Origin: an uncultured candidate division Zixibacteria bacterium
GTDB lineage: Bacteria; Zixibacteria; MSB-5A5; GN15; PGXB01
Assembly (NCBI GenBank): GCA_937925655.1
Contig: CALAMC010000051.1
Span: 1-7,685, forward strand
Reading direction: 5' to 3'
Length of the DNA: 7,685 bases
The position numbers were made by a program, and so were the translations under genes. Positions 1 to 5,924 of this stretch are shown in pieces; positions within the stretch are counted from its first letter, which is position 1, and each line of letters starts with the position of its first letter. The notes under the pieces were generated by a model. That model had not been told where the DNA came from, searched no databases, and was given only the letters and a program-made list of their open reading frames with translations.

Positions 1-37
1 CCTCAAGAATGAGAATGTCGGCAGACGGGTGGAAGGC

Positions 38-472
38 TTATTCGATGCGGTCTTTGCGCATCTGCGCCCACATTTTGCGCTGACGGTTCCAGTGGGGAAC
101 GGCCGCGACGGGCCGGAGGTCCCTCTCCAGGATCAGGTCGCGGCCCTTGGTTGTATTCGGTAGGAAAAGAATGTCCTCCTGAATGTCCGGAGCGAGATTC
201 AGCAAGTTCATGATCTGGGTGATGCGCGCCCGGGTCACGTAGCCGAGGCGGGCAAGGTCCGCGTAGTCTTGTACCTCGCCGCGCCGGACCAGCCCGTCGA
301 AGCGGATCGCCAAAGCCAGAAGCCTGGCGACACGGGGGATGTTCCCTTTGCCGGTTGAACCGCTCTGGTTGTCGGATTGTGCCCCGCCGGACTTGCGTTT
401 GTTTCTCGGCTGGAATGTGAAGCTCACTTCCAAGTGCCCACCGCCGCCCGAAAGACGTATCGTCGAGGTCAT
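38..472 (-). CDS. Small helix-turn-helix protein of the recombinase cassette
   Basis: A 144-aa protein of unknown function, probably DNA-binding. The ATG at 472 is chosen because it overlaps the recombinase stop in an ATGA (469-472) and is preceded by GGAGGAG at good spacing; the open frame runs further upstream to 634, but that part lies inside the recombinase gene in another frame. Residues 1-20 are a short strand-like segment rich in glycine, residues 21-43 are polar and probably disordered. Residues 46-105 are helical and include a helix-turn-helix-like stretch (ADLARLGYVTRARITQIMNL, 71-90) that resembles ParB/KorB-type HTH segments. The end (125-144) is basic and aromatic. Being coupled to the recombinase suggests an accessory or regulatory role, for instance a recombination directionality factor or a repressor; this is inference. 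From memory, similar small proteins often follow such recombinases in other bacteria. Confidence 0.85.
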   Translation of the reverse strand: MTSTIRLSGGGGHLEVSFTFQPRNKRKSGGAQSDNQSGSTGKGNIPRVARLLALAIRFDGLVRRGEVQDYADLARLGYVTRARITQIMNLLNLAPDIQEDILFLPNTTKGRDLILERDLRPVAAVPHWNRQRKMWAQMRKDRIE

Positions 473-2082
473 GTGCGCTCCTCCACTCCACGGGTTCCGT
501 CTCCCATGCACATTGCCTTGATGCCGGGGGATCGGAACGTCACGGTCACTTTGCCGTCGCGTCCATCGTAGGCGACACGCTCGACGAGGGTCTTGATGAT
601 CCGCGCCTGCTCGCGTGGGGCGAGCGATTCCCAAATGGGATCGAAAGCCGTGAGGGCTTTCTCCAGGTCTCCCTCGTCCAGTGTTTCTTTCTGAATGGCG
701 ACGGTTTCCTCCCGGATGGCGGTCATCCGCTGCTCCAGAGACCGTATCTGGTCCTGAAGATCGGCCATCTGATCGGTCACCAGCCGTCGGTCCGTGCTTG
801 ATGTGGGCGACTCGGCCACAAGGGCGCGGAGTCTGACATCCAGCCGTTTGAGTTCGCGCTCGTGGGCTCGACGTTCGGTTTCGAGTTCCGTCAATCGCTT
901 TTGGCTCTGTGCCCGCACCTCTGATGCCGTCTTCGAAAAGACCTCCGTGCTTGAGCCCAAGCCGCGGATATAGTCGACGACCGCGGTTTCGATCTCATGG
1001 GCGTTGAGCGATTTGGTCGGACAGGCCGTCCATCCGCGTTGCTGAGCGGTCAGGCAGACGTAGTAGCGGTAGTGCCTTCCGTTCTTGGCCGTGTAGGTAT
1101 GCACCATGGCGGTTCCACAGGGCGCGCAGTAGAGCAACCCCCTCAGCAGCGCTCCGTATTTGTTGCGGATATCCTTTCCGCCGGAGCGACCGTTGTGCCG
1201 CAGGGTATCCTGTACCCGCTGCCAGAGGTCCGGGTCCACGATTCCCTTGTGCTCCCCGCGGTAAATGGTGCCCTTGTAGCAGACGTTGCCTGTGTAGACG
1301 ACGTTGGTGAGCAACCGAAAGAGGCTGCTTTTGTTGAACAGATTCCCGCCGCGCACATCCCCTCGCTGGGTGGTCCACTGTTTTGCCCCCCACTTGCGGC
1401 GTTCGAGTTCCTGCACGACGGGGATCAGTGCTTTATGCTCCAGGTAGAGGTCGTAGATGCCCCGCACTTTCAAAGCCTCGTCTTCGTTGACGATCAGCCG
1501 TCCACCCTTACGATCCACGTCATAGCCTAGGACAGGCATGCCCCCGACCCATTTGCCCTTCTTGCGGGCCGCGGACATCTTGTCTCTGGTCCGCTCCGAG
1601 ATGATCTCCCGCTCGAACTGGGCGAAGGAAAGTAGGATGTTTAGGGTGAGCCGTCCCATGGAGCTGGTCGTGTTGAACTGCTGGGTGACAGAGACAAAGC
1701 TCACGGCGTGCTTGTCGAAGAGCTCCATCATGCGGGCGAAGTCCAGGAGAGACCGGCTCAGACGGTCCACCTTATATACCACCACGCAGTCGATGCCGCC
1801 GGATTCGACATCGGCGAAGAGCCGCTTGAGGGCCGGGCGCTCCATATTGCCGCCGGTGAAACCACCGTCGTCGTACCGCTCTGAGATGCACAGCCATCCC
1901 TCATGCCGCTGGCTCGCGATATAGGCTTCCGCGGACTCCCGCTGGGCATCGAGGCTGTTGAAGTCTTGGTCGAGACCTTCGTCGGTGGATTTCCGGGTAT
2001 AGATGGCGCAACGCACGGTCGTCCTGTGAGTCTCCACCGATTGCCGGATGGATGGATTGTTTCTTTCCGCAGGTCTGCTCAT
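469..2082 (-). CDS. Large serine recombinase (resolvase/invertase superfamily)
   Basis: A 537-aa site-specific recombinase that cuts and rejoins DNA through a covalent phosphoserine link. The N-terminal resolvase domain (about 23-175) has the YTRKSTDEG motif with the likely nucleophile Ser32, the conserved YKVDRLSRS segment (103-111) with its active-site arginines, and EREIISERTRDK (157-168). The 'recombinase' domain follows from GKWVGGMPVLGYD (176-188) to about 295. A zinc ribbon has Cys319, Cys322, Cys343 and Cys354. A long charged coiled coil (about 385-465) comes next and then a conserved C-terminal block (LAPREQARIIKTLVERV, 487-503). All key residues are present, so the enzyme looks intact. 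The start is set by AGGAGG five bases upstream and by the ATGA overlap with the DUF2924 gene. Large serine integrases run about 450-600 aa, so the length is normal. The DNA target and direction of recombination cannot be told from the sequence. Confidence 0.96.
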   Translation of the reverse strand: MSRPAERNNPSIRQSVETHRTTVRCAIYTRKSTDEGLDQDFNSLDAQRESAEAYIASQRHEGWLCISERYDDGGFTGGNMERPALKRLFADVESGGIDCVVVYKVDRLSRSLLDFARMMELFDKHAVSFVSVTQQFNTTSSMGRLTLNILLSFAQFEREIISERTRDKMSAARKKGKWVGGMPVLGYDVDRKGGRLIVNEDEALKVRGIYDLYLEHKALIPVVQELERRKWGAKQWTTQRGDVRGGNLFNKSSLFRLLTNVVYTGNVCYKGTIYRGEHKGIVDPDLWQRVQDTLRHNGRSGGKDIRNKYGALLRGLLYCAPCGTAMVHTYTAKNGRHYRYYVCLTAQQRGWTACPTKSLNAHEIETAVVDYIRGLGSSTEVFSKTASEVRAQSQKRLTELETERRAHERELKRLDVRLRALVAESPTSSTDRRLVTDQMADLQDQIRSLEQRMTAIREETVAIQKETLDEGDLEKALTAFDPIWESLAPREQARIIKTLVERVAYDGRDGKVTVTFRSPGIKAMCMGDGTRGVEERT

Positions 2083-2618
2083 TCATTCCTCCTGTTCGGC
2101 TCTCCGTTTTGCTTTCGCGGCTCCTTGGATTCCGCAAGTCCGAAAAAGAGGAATCCGTTCCATTTGCTGCCCGTGGCCTCCTGGGCGATTGCGGAGAGGG
2201 ACTTGAACCGTCGTCCGTCGTACTCGAAGCCTTTGTCGAGCACCTTGACCACGATGTCACGGCCCCGGAACTCTCTGGCCAGCAGCGTTCCGGGCAAGGG
2301 CAATCTGCGGTCCCGCAATTGGTGCAACCGGCCGGTCACCGAGCGCTCCCTGACTTCCATCAACCCCGGTTTCAACGGATCGCGTGGTGTGCGGACCCGG
2401 AGATCCGCGTCGTTGGCGATCTCTTCAGCCCTCCGCTTGGCCCGCTCCGAAAGATCGCCCTCGGCCATGGCTTGAATTCGCCAGGCAATCCGTTTTCGAA
2501 GGAAGTCTTTGTGGTACGACCTCGTTTCCTCGCCGAAGACATCGATATACCGCTCCCGAAGTTCCCCTACGGTCATCCGGGAAAGTGCCTGCACCTGCTG
2601 ATAAGTCGTTTCATTCAT
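2079..2618 (-). CDS. DUF2924 family protein of the recombinase cassette
   Basis: A 179-aa protein of the DUF2924 family, whose function is not established. The recognisable core is LPLPGTLLAREFRG (106-119), followed by a predicted beta segment (DIVVKVLDKGFEYDG, 121-135), SLSAIAQEATG (140-150) and WNGFLFFGL (153-161). The N-terminal half (10-70) is helical and contains a basic stretch (YHKDFLRKRIAWRIQ). The C-terminus is a short charged tail. Start: ATG at 2618 with AGGAGG five bases upstream. Its last bases overlap the recombinase start in an ATGA, so the two are probably translationally coupled. DUF2924 genes are commonly found next to large serine recombinases in phage-like and integrative elements, so a role in recombination or its control is likely but is inference. 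The basic, compact sequence would fit DNA binding. Confidence 0.93.
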   Translation of the reverse strand: MNETTYQQVQALSRMTVGELRERYIDVFGEETRSYHKDFLRKRIAWRIQAMAEGDLSERAKRRAEEIANDADLRVRTPRDPLKPGLMEVRERSVTGRLHQLRDRRLPLPGTLLAREFRGRDIVVKVLDKGFEYDGRRFKSLSAIAQEATGSKWNGFLFFGLAESKEPRKQNGEPNRRNE

Positions 2619-2682
2619 GGCAACCTCCTATTTTTCGGACCAACCGCCGAAATCGGCCAGCCGCTCCAGCCGTCTCGTGGCG

Positions 2683-2904
2683 TTAACCACTGCATGAATG
2701 AAGGCTTCTATTGGCCGAACAATCAAGTCGATTCTCTGTAAACTCTTCGTGTTCTTGGGTTTGCGCCACATGGCCGGCCATATCCGGGCTGGATGGCGGC
2801 AGGCGGCGTCCCCTCCGGTAACGGAGGTAGCCTTCTCCCAGAATCGAGGCGATCTCTGAAATGGTTTCCTCGAGACGAGGTGCTGAGGATTCTCTGCGTT
2901 CCAT
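2683..2904 (-). CDS. Small hypothetical protein, first gene of the recombinase cassette
   Basis: A 73-aa protein that I do not recognise as a named family. Two adjacent ATGs occur (2907 and 2904) after an AGGAGG; the second sits five bases from it and is preferred, while the first would add one Met. The frame is open upstream to 3030 but without a ribosome site, and that stretch reads as low-complexity Pro/Arg/Gly. Residues 10-35 form an amphipathic basic helix (LEETISEIASILGEGYLRYR); the rest is polar, ending in ENRLDCSANRSLHSCSG. It lies 64 bases before the DUF2924 gene in the same orientation and has the same GC-rich composition, so it probably belongs to the same transcript. I have the impression that short proteins of this pattern precede DUF2924-recombinase pairs in other genomes; this needs a search. 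Confidence 0.72.
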   Translation of the reverse strand: MERRESSAPRLEETISEIASILGEGYLRYRRGRRLPPSSPDMAGHVAQTQEHEEFTENRLDCSANRSLHSCSG

Positions 2905-2907
2905 CAT

Positions 2908-3336
2908 GTCCTCCTTGCGGCGACCGCAGGGGGCGTCGTGGATGCCGCCGGGAGGATGGGTTCGGCCGTCAAGTCGTCGACCGCGGGTCCACCGGTCCGC
3001 CCTGAAGGGCGGGCTTGGCGTCACCCACAACGGTCTCCGTCTCTCTCGGCCGCTTCCGCTGTCTGGCGTTTGTCTTTTGCCGGGCGCTTCCGCTCGGCTT
3101 CCGGTCGATACTTACCGGAGCTCCTTTCGGGGTGTCGGACCTGGGTTGACGACAGGAGAGGCGTTAACAGCGGGCGGAAAAGGAATGGAGAATCGGAGAA
3201 TCAGGAGGGCACATCCGAAAGCGGCGGGCGAAAACGTCAGCGTTCATCCGCGAAGCCCGCAGGCTGTGCGGGAATCGGAGAAGAGGAGAGAATGTGTGGG
3301 CGGGCGCAAAGCGGCGTGGAATCGCCTGAAACAGCA
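2908..3336. other. GC-rich gene-poor stretch between cassette and tRNA-Asn
   Basis: About 430 bases upstream of the cassette. Several long open frames exist on both strands, but they read as Arg/Gly/Pro-rich low-complexity protein, lack ribosome sites, and are expected by chance at this GC content. I saw no clear sigma-70 promoter for the cassette on the minus strand. The region holds a short hairpin (2997-3012) and a 46-codon minus-strand frame (2969-3109) behind an AAAGGAG but without a normal start codon. The end of the integrated DNA may lie somewhere between here and the tRNA. Confidence 0.5.
2997..3012. repeat. Perfect short inverted repeat (hairpin)
   Basis: CCGCCCT-GA-AGGGCGG: seven-base arms with a two-base centre, more realistically a six-base stem with a TGAA-type loop. 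No T-tract follows on either strand, so it is not a standard terminator. It lies about 90 bases upstream of the first cassette gene, where it could be a transcript hairpin or a protein-binding site. Its function is unknown. Confidence 0.5.
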
Positions 3337-3367
3337 AAACCCCGAGGGGATGACCCGACGGGGTTTC
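3333..3367 (-). terminator. Probable intrinsic terminator of tRNA-Asn
   Basis: An eight-base stem pairs 3337-3344 with 3359-3366 (AAACCCCG / CGGGGTTT). Its loop can itself pair GGG (3347-3349) with CCC (3354-3356). Read on the minus strand, the stem ends in TTT and runs on into TGCTGTTT, an imperfect T-tract; on the plus strand no T-run follows. The position, 40 bases past the tRNA 3' end, fits a terminator for the tRNA transcript. The T-tract is weak, hence the moderate confidence. Confidence 0.6.
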
Positions 3368-3381
3368 GCGCTAACAAATGA

Positions 3382-3398
3382 CCGCTGAAGTTCAGCGG
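3382..3398. repeat. Perfect inverted repeat just 3' of tRNA-Asn
   Basis: CCGCTGAA-G-TTCAGCGG, a 17-base near-palindrome with eight-base arms, begins nine bases past the tRNA CCA end on the minus strand and is followed by TCATTTGTT. It may act as a first hairpin of a tandem terminator or as a 3'-processing guard. Because it lies at the tRNA/foreign DNA junction it could also be an element-end site, but nothing in the window duplicates it. Confidence 0.6.
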
Positions 3399-3406
3399 AT
3401 TAAATT

Positions 3407-3482
3407 TGGCTCCCCCGGCAGGACTCGAACCTGCGACCCGCTGATTAACAGTCAGCTGCTCTACCGACTGAGCTACAGGGGA
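3407..3482 (-). tRNA. tRNA-Asn (anticodon GTT)
   Basis: A complete 76-base tRNA with encoded CCA at 3407-3409. The acceptor stem TCCCCTG pairs with CGGGGGA including one G-U pair, and the discriminator base is G73 as expected for Asn. The D arm is GCTC/GAGC with the AGTCGGTA loop. The anticodon arm is GCTGA-CTGTTAA-TCAGC, giving anticodon GTT, which reads AAC and AAU. The T arm is GCAGG-TTCGAGT-CCTGC. All stems are intact. A sigma-70 promoter lies about 150 bases upstream and hairpins follow downstream. The GC-rich recombinase cassette lies on its 3' side, the side on which integrated elements are usually found, but the tRNA itself is not truncated. Confidence 0.98.
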
Positions 3483-3512
3483 GTATAACGTTATTACACG
3501 CGTCAAATTCCT

Positions 3513-3624
3513 CGTCTTAAGTCTTAACTCGGGCTGCGGCAGTCCTGATTCCGGCTGGAAAAGCCCTGATTCAGGTTGTGGCAGCCCTGGCTCAAGCTGT
3601 GACGTCGGCAACGTCCTTAAGACG
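3513..3624 (-). repeat. 9-bp inverted repeat enclosing the tRNA leader repeats
   Basis: CGTCTTAAG at 3513-3521 and CTTAAGACG at 3616-3624 are perfect inverted copies. They frame the 21-bp tandem array. The 3616-3624 arm falls almost exactly at the predicted transcription start of the tRNA-Asn promoter, so in the RNA the first nine bases could pair with the second arm and close a large structured leader. Inside it, GGGCTGC (3531-3537) and GCAGCCC (3581-3587) are also inverted copies. Confidence 0.6.
3532..3594. repeat. Three imperfect 21-bp tandem repeats in the tRNA leader
   Basis: Units lie at 3532-3552, 3553-3573 and 3574-3594, and a partial fourth starts at 3595. The shared core is GGCTG followed by GGCAG or similar, then YCCTGATTC, with only a few changes per unit. 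The array sits between the tRNA-Asn promoter and the tRNA, so it would be transcribed as part of the precursor. In one minus-strand frame it reads as a seven-residue (L-P-Q-P-E-S-G) repeat, but that frame runs through the tRNA and has no ribosome site, so coding is unlikely. Confidence 0.75.
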
Positions 3625-3631
3625 AAACCCT

Positions 3632-3659
3632 ATTATATACCAAAAGCGCGTTTTGTCAA
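3632..3659 (-). promoter_or_regulatory. Sigma-70 promoter of tRNA-Asn
   Basis: Read on the minus strand, the -35 box TTGACA (3654-3659) and the -10 box TATAAT (3632-3637) are both perfect consensus with a 16-base spacer. Transcription would start near 3624-3626 and run about 140 bases to the tRNA 5' end. No other gene lies in between, so tRNA-Asn is the natural target. Strong promoters are expected for stable RNA genes, but a leader this long is unusual. Confidence 0.82.
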
Positions 3660-3923
3660 GCCGAAATAAATCCCACAACACCCATAATTTGCACGAGAAA
3701 AGCCGCACCACAAACCGGGCAACCCGAAATACATCCGGCCATGAATCCAGGTCATCAACCGAACCCAATGAAGCCTCAACGCATCGGCCAATCCGCACCG
3801 ATTGACCTATACAACCCAATTTGCCCTCTTTATTTCGGTCGATCATGGTCATTTATATCTCTTATCGGCCATAACAAAAAATCTTCTATGCATCCGGCGC
3901 GAGATTGCTTATTTTCAAAGTCC

Positions 3924-4727
3924 ATGATTCCGTCAAATAGAAATAGCGGGTTCGCCGTGCCGGTTTATACCATCATTCTCGTCATAGTTCTGACGGCAAC
4001 CGGCGTGGGTGATTCGCCGCGGCCACTCGTCAACCCCGATGGCGCCATCGGCTCCATGAACGTTTTTGTCCATGGGCAATACCTGTCTATTTCCAGCAAA
4101 AGGGGTATTGCCACGAAGGACCATCAGCAATTTGGATTAGACCTAAATTTGCCAGTCAGCCAAAGATTTACTGTTGCCGCCGGCTACAGTCTCGAACCCA
4201 ATGATACTCTTTTCCACCAGGGCAAACTGGGAATAACCATATATTCGAAAAAACTCGGCTCCGGAATAACATCGGTTAATCCCGATGGCCCGACCGGCGC
4301 GCCAGTTTTATCGGCCGCTGTATCGACGAGAATTCAGGACGGTCATTTCGACGATCGAAGTTTTTGTATTTCGGCCCGCCTTCTGTTGCCAACTACAACT
4401 TACCTGACAGTCGGCGCAGGCACCAATTACTATGACACCGATGATCCGCTGAATATTGATGAATTTTTTGGGCTGGTAGCCTGGTTTATGAAACGCTACG
4501 ACGAGAATCAGCTTTATATTAACCCCGATGGTTTCCCCGGTTATCCGGTATTCCGGCTTACCGGCGGCGGCAATTCCGAAGGCATTTTCGGACAGTTGGA
4601 TATCCTCATGCCGATGTCGCCGCGATATTCCTTATCTATCTGGATGAGGGGCGAAAAAATCACCGCTCGCGAGATTCAGCGGTTGGGTCTTGGCGCCAGC
4701 GTAAGCTTTTATCCCGGAATCAATTAA
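3924..4727 (+). CDS. Predicted exported beta-rich protein with three NPDG repeats
   Basis: I do not recognise a named family. With the ATG at 3924 the protein has 267 aa; an ATG at 3888 in frame is an alternative, and neither has a good ribosome site. The frame stays open to 3741, but that extension lacks protein-like character. An N-terminal hydrophobic segment (about 11-25, FAVPVYTIILVIVLTATG) after a short basic start looks like a signal peptide. The mature part has alternating strands typical of outer-membrane beta-barrels (RFTVAAGYS, LGITIYSKK, LTVGAGTNYY, YSLSIWMRG, LGASVSFYPG). It holds three NPDG motifs (about residues 37, 119 and 200), 82 and 81 residues apart, each followed by G-x-P-V-like strand starts, so the protein is built of three related units. 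A surface or outer-membrane location is inferred. It precedes the PDZ gene by 120 bases, with no evidence of joint function. Confidence 0.82.
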   Translation: MIPSNRNSGFAVPVYTIILVIVLTATGVGDSPRPLVNPDGAIGSMNVFVHGQYLSISSKRGIATKDHQQFGLDLNLPVSQRFTVAAGYSLEPNDTLFHQGKLGITIYSKKLGSGITSVNPDGPTGAPVLSAAVSTRIQDGHFDDRSFCISARLLLPTTTYLTVGAGTNYYDTDDPLNIDEFFGLVAWFMKRYDENQLYINPDGFPGYPVFRLTGGGNSEGIFGQLDILMPMSPRYSLSIWMRGEKITAREIQRLGLGASVSFYPGIN

Positions 4728-4847
4728 AAGGCGGGAAATATTCCGAATTTTCGTATCGCAAGAGCTAAAAATATTCGAACCCTCCTCGCCTCTTCGGGTA
4801 AAACCAATTGCAATGATTGACAATAATAATCCTCGAAAGGAGTGCTT

Positions 4848-5819
4848 ATGAACCAAAGGAAACTTTTTCTGGCACCAATTTTAGTTGCTTTGGCGGCGCT
4901 CTTTTTAATTGGTGGATCCGCCAAGGCTGACACCGGTCAGGGTTACCTGGGAGTGTATCCGCAGACAATCGACGAGGACTTGAAGGAGGCATTTAACCTG
5001 ACCACCGACCACGGCGTTATTATCAAAGGCGTGGAAACCGGTTCCCCGGCCGACAAATCGGGGATTCGCCAGGGAGATATACTTCTCGAATATAACGGCG
5101 AAAAGCTGGCAAGCGCCGATGACCTGGTTCGTCTGGTTCGCAATGATAAACCCGGTCAAAAGGTTGATCTTCTTATTTTGCATAAAGGCAAGGAAAAGAA
5201 GGTTATACTGGAGCTTGGTCAGGCCGGGGCGACCGCCGATCCGGCCATAAACAGCTTTTTCGGACCCGGCGGGAAAATCTCGCCCGGGGTGCATTCCTTC
5301 AGCAAGACCTGGCAGTCGGATAATACGTTTATCGCTGATACCTATATCGGGGTAGAGCTGGCCAGCCTGTCGGTCCAGCTTGGAGAGTATTTCGGCGTCG
5401 ATGACGGCGAAGGCGCGCTGGTGACTACGGTCATGGAGGATTCTCCGGCGGCCCAAAGCGGTCTTAAGGCCGGCGATGTCATTGTCGAAATCGACGGCAA
5501 TCGGGTTGGCGGGCCATCCGACGTGCAAAAAGCTGTCCGCAAGGCCGATAAAGGCGACCAACTGGCGGTGACGATCATGCGGGATAAAGCCCGCCAGACG
5601 ATGACTATCGAAGTCGCCGAAAACGAAAGCATGAGCTTATTTGGGACCGACCCGTTTGGCTGGGATGACGATAATTTCATGTTTTTCGCCCCGAAAATGA
5701 AAGACCTGTTTCGCAGCGATTTCGATAATGATCGGCCGGACATTAATGAAGAACTCCGCAAGGAAATGGAGTCACTCAAAAAGGAATTGAACGAACTCAA
5801 AGAAAAAGTGAACAAATAA
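4848..5819 (+). CDS. Secreted two-PDZ-domain protein with C-terminal coiled coil
   Basis: A 323-aa periplasmic or surface protein. The start is the ATG at 4848, with AAAGGAG five bases upstream; an in-frame GTG at 4842 is too close to that site. Residues 1-27 are a classic signal peptide (basic start, hydrophobic core, cleavage after AKA). PDZ 1 (about 31-125) has the carboxylate-binding YLGV loop and SPADKSGIRQGDILLEYNG. PDZ 2 (about 165-257) has YIGVEL, SPAAQSGLKAGDVIVEIDG and a closing strand. An acidic, aromatic stretch (266-282) follows, then a charged Glu/Lys coiled coil (298-322). Both PDZ domains are of the HtrA/DegP type, but no trypsin-like protease domain or catalytic triad is present, so it is a binding or scaffold protein rather than a protease. 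Its partners are unknown. It is followed by a strong terminator, so it ends its transcript. Confidence 0.93.
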   Translation: MNQRKLFLAPILVALAALFLIGGSAKADTGQGYLGVYPQTIDEDLKEAFNLTTDHGVIIKGVETGSPADKSGIRQGDILLEYNGEKLASADDLVRLVRNDKPGQKVDLLILHKGKEKKVILELGQAGATADPAINSFFGPGGKISPGVHSFSKTWQSDNTFIADTYIGVELASLSVQLGEYFGVDDGEGALVTTVMEDSPAAQSGLKAGDVIVEIDGNRVGGPSDVQKAVRKADKGDQLAVTIMRDKARQTMTIEVAENESMSLFGTDPFGWDDDNFMFFAPKMKDLFRSDFDNDRPDINEELRKEMESLKKELNELKEKVNK

Positions 5820-5835
5820 ACCACCCTTCAGTCAT

Positions 5836-5856
5836 GTTATCCCGAATGAGGATAAC
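5836..5856. repeat. Inverted repeat ahead of the PDZ-gene terminator
   Basis: GTTATCC (5836-5842) and GGATAAC (5850-5856) are perfect seven-base inverted copies around a seven-base loop. It lies 16 bases after the PDZ stop codon and just before the terminator. It probably forms a second hairpin in the 3' end of the mRNA; a stabilising role is possible but unproven. Confidence 0.55.
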
Positions 5857-5862
5857 GGCAGA

Positions 5863-5895
5863 AAGCCCCGACGCATGGTTTGTCGGGGTTTTTTT
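5863..5895 (+). terminator. Rho-independent terminator after the PDZ gene
   Basis: CCCCGAC (5866-5872) pairs with GTCGGGG (5882-5888), and a G-U pair extends the stem. A run of seven T (5889-5895) follows at once. It separates the PDZ gene from hprK, which has its own promoter a few bases further on. Confidence 0.93.
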
Positions 5896-5896
5896 A

Positions 5897-5924
5897 TTGG
5901 CACAAATAAATTGTGCATTATATT
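5897..5924 (+). promoter_or_regulatory. Probable sigma-70 promoter of hprK
   Basis: The -35 box TTGGCA (5897-5902) and the -10 box TATATT (5919-5924) are 16 bases apart, each one mismatch or so from consensus. Transcription would start near 5931, giving a leader of about 22 bases. It lies directly after the PDZ terminator, so it is the only visible way to start hprK. A ribosome site AAGGA (5942-5946) follows, six bases before the ATG. Confidence 0.65.
5900..5916. promoter_or_regulatory. Operator-like inverted repeat in the hprK promoter
   Basis: GCACAA (5900-5905) and TTGTGC (5911-5916) are perfect six-base inverted copies around the five-base centre ATAAA. The repeat covers the end of the -35 box and most of the spacer, the position of a repressor site. 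Its 6-5-6 form would suit a dimeric HTH regulator. The regulator is not in this window. Confidence 0.45.

Larger units (their letters stand above)
38..2907 (-). mobile_element. Serine-recombinase gene cassette (probable mobile element, partial)
   Basis: Four consecutive minus-strand genes (73-aa protein, DUF2924 protein, large serine recombinase, HTH protein) form one tightly packed unit. Three of them are linked by ATGA overlaps at 2079-2082 and 469-472. The block is clearly GC-richer than the genes right of the tRNA (one recombinase line counts about 67% GC against about 50% for a line near 4141), which suggests foreign origin. Large serine recombinases catalyse site-specific integration and excision. 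No terminal repeats or duplicated attachment sites could be found, and the element may continue past base 1, so the boundaries given are only those of the genes. It could be a free-standing cassette or the end of a larger integrated island beside the tRNA. Confidence 0.55.

Noticed and set aside
2201..2225. T-arm-like sequence (GGGACTTGAACCG) as a tRNA fragment or attachment-site remnant
   Set aside because: It lies within the conserved DUF2924 coding region, and the resemblance covers only about ten bases.
2861..3388. Long plus-strand frames between the cassette and the tRNA
   Set aside because: Low-complexity Arg/Gly/Ser-rich readings of GC-rich DNA, no ribosome sites, and they run over the tRNA terminator.
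3484..3508. TTGACG and TATACT directly upstream of the tRNA as its promoter
   Set aside because: The spacer is only 13 bases and the -10 box would touch the tRNA 5' end, so transcription would start inside the tRNA.
3237..3611. 124-codon minus-strand frame with a seven-residue repeat
   Set aside because: It reads straight through the tRNA-Asn gene; the repeat comes from the 21-bp tandem array.
3592..3852. 86-codon minus-strand frame upstream of tRNA-Asn
   Set aside because: It contains the tRNA promoter, has no ribosome site and is probably chance.
3741..3923. N-terminal extension of the NPDG-repeat protein to an ATG at 3741
   Set aside because: It puts about 61 Pro/Asn-rich residues before a clear signal peptide, has no ribosome site, and does not look like protein.
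4817..4847. TTGACA before the PDZ gene as a -35 box
   Set aside because: No -10 box lies at the right distance; the position would fall on the ribosome site.
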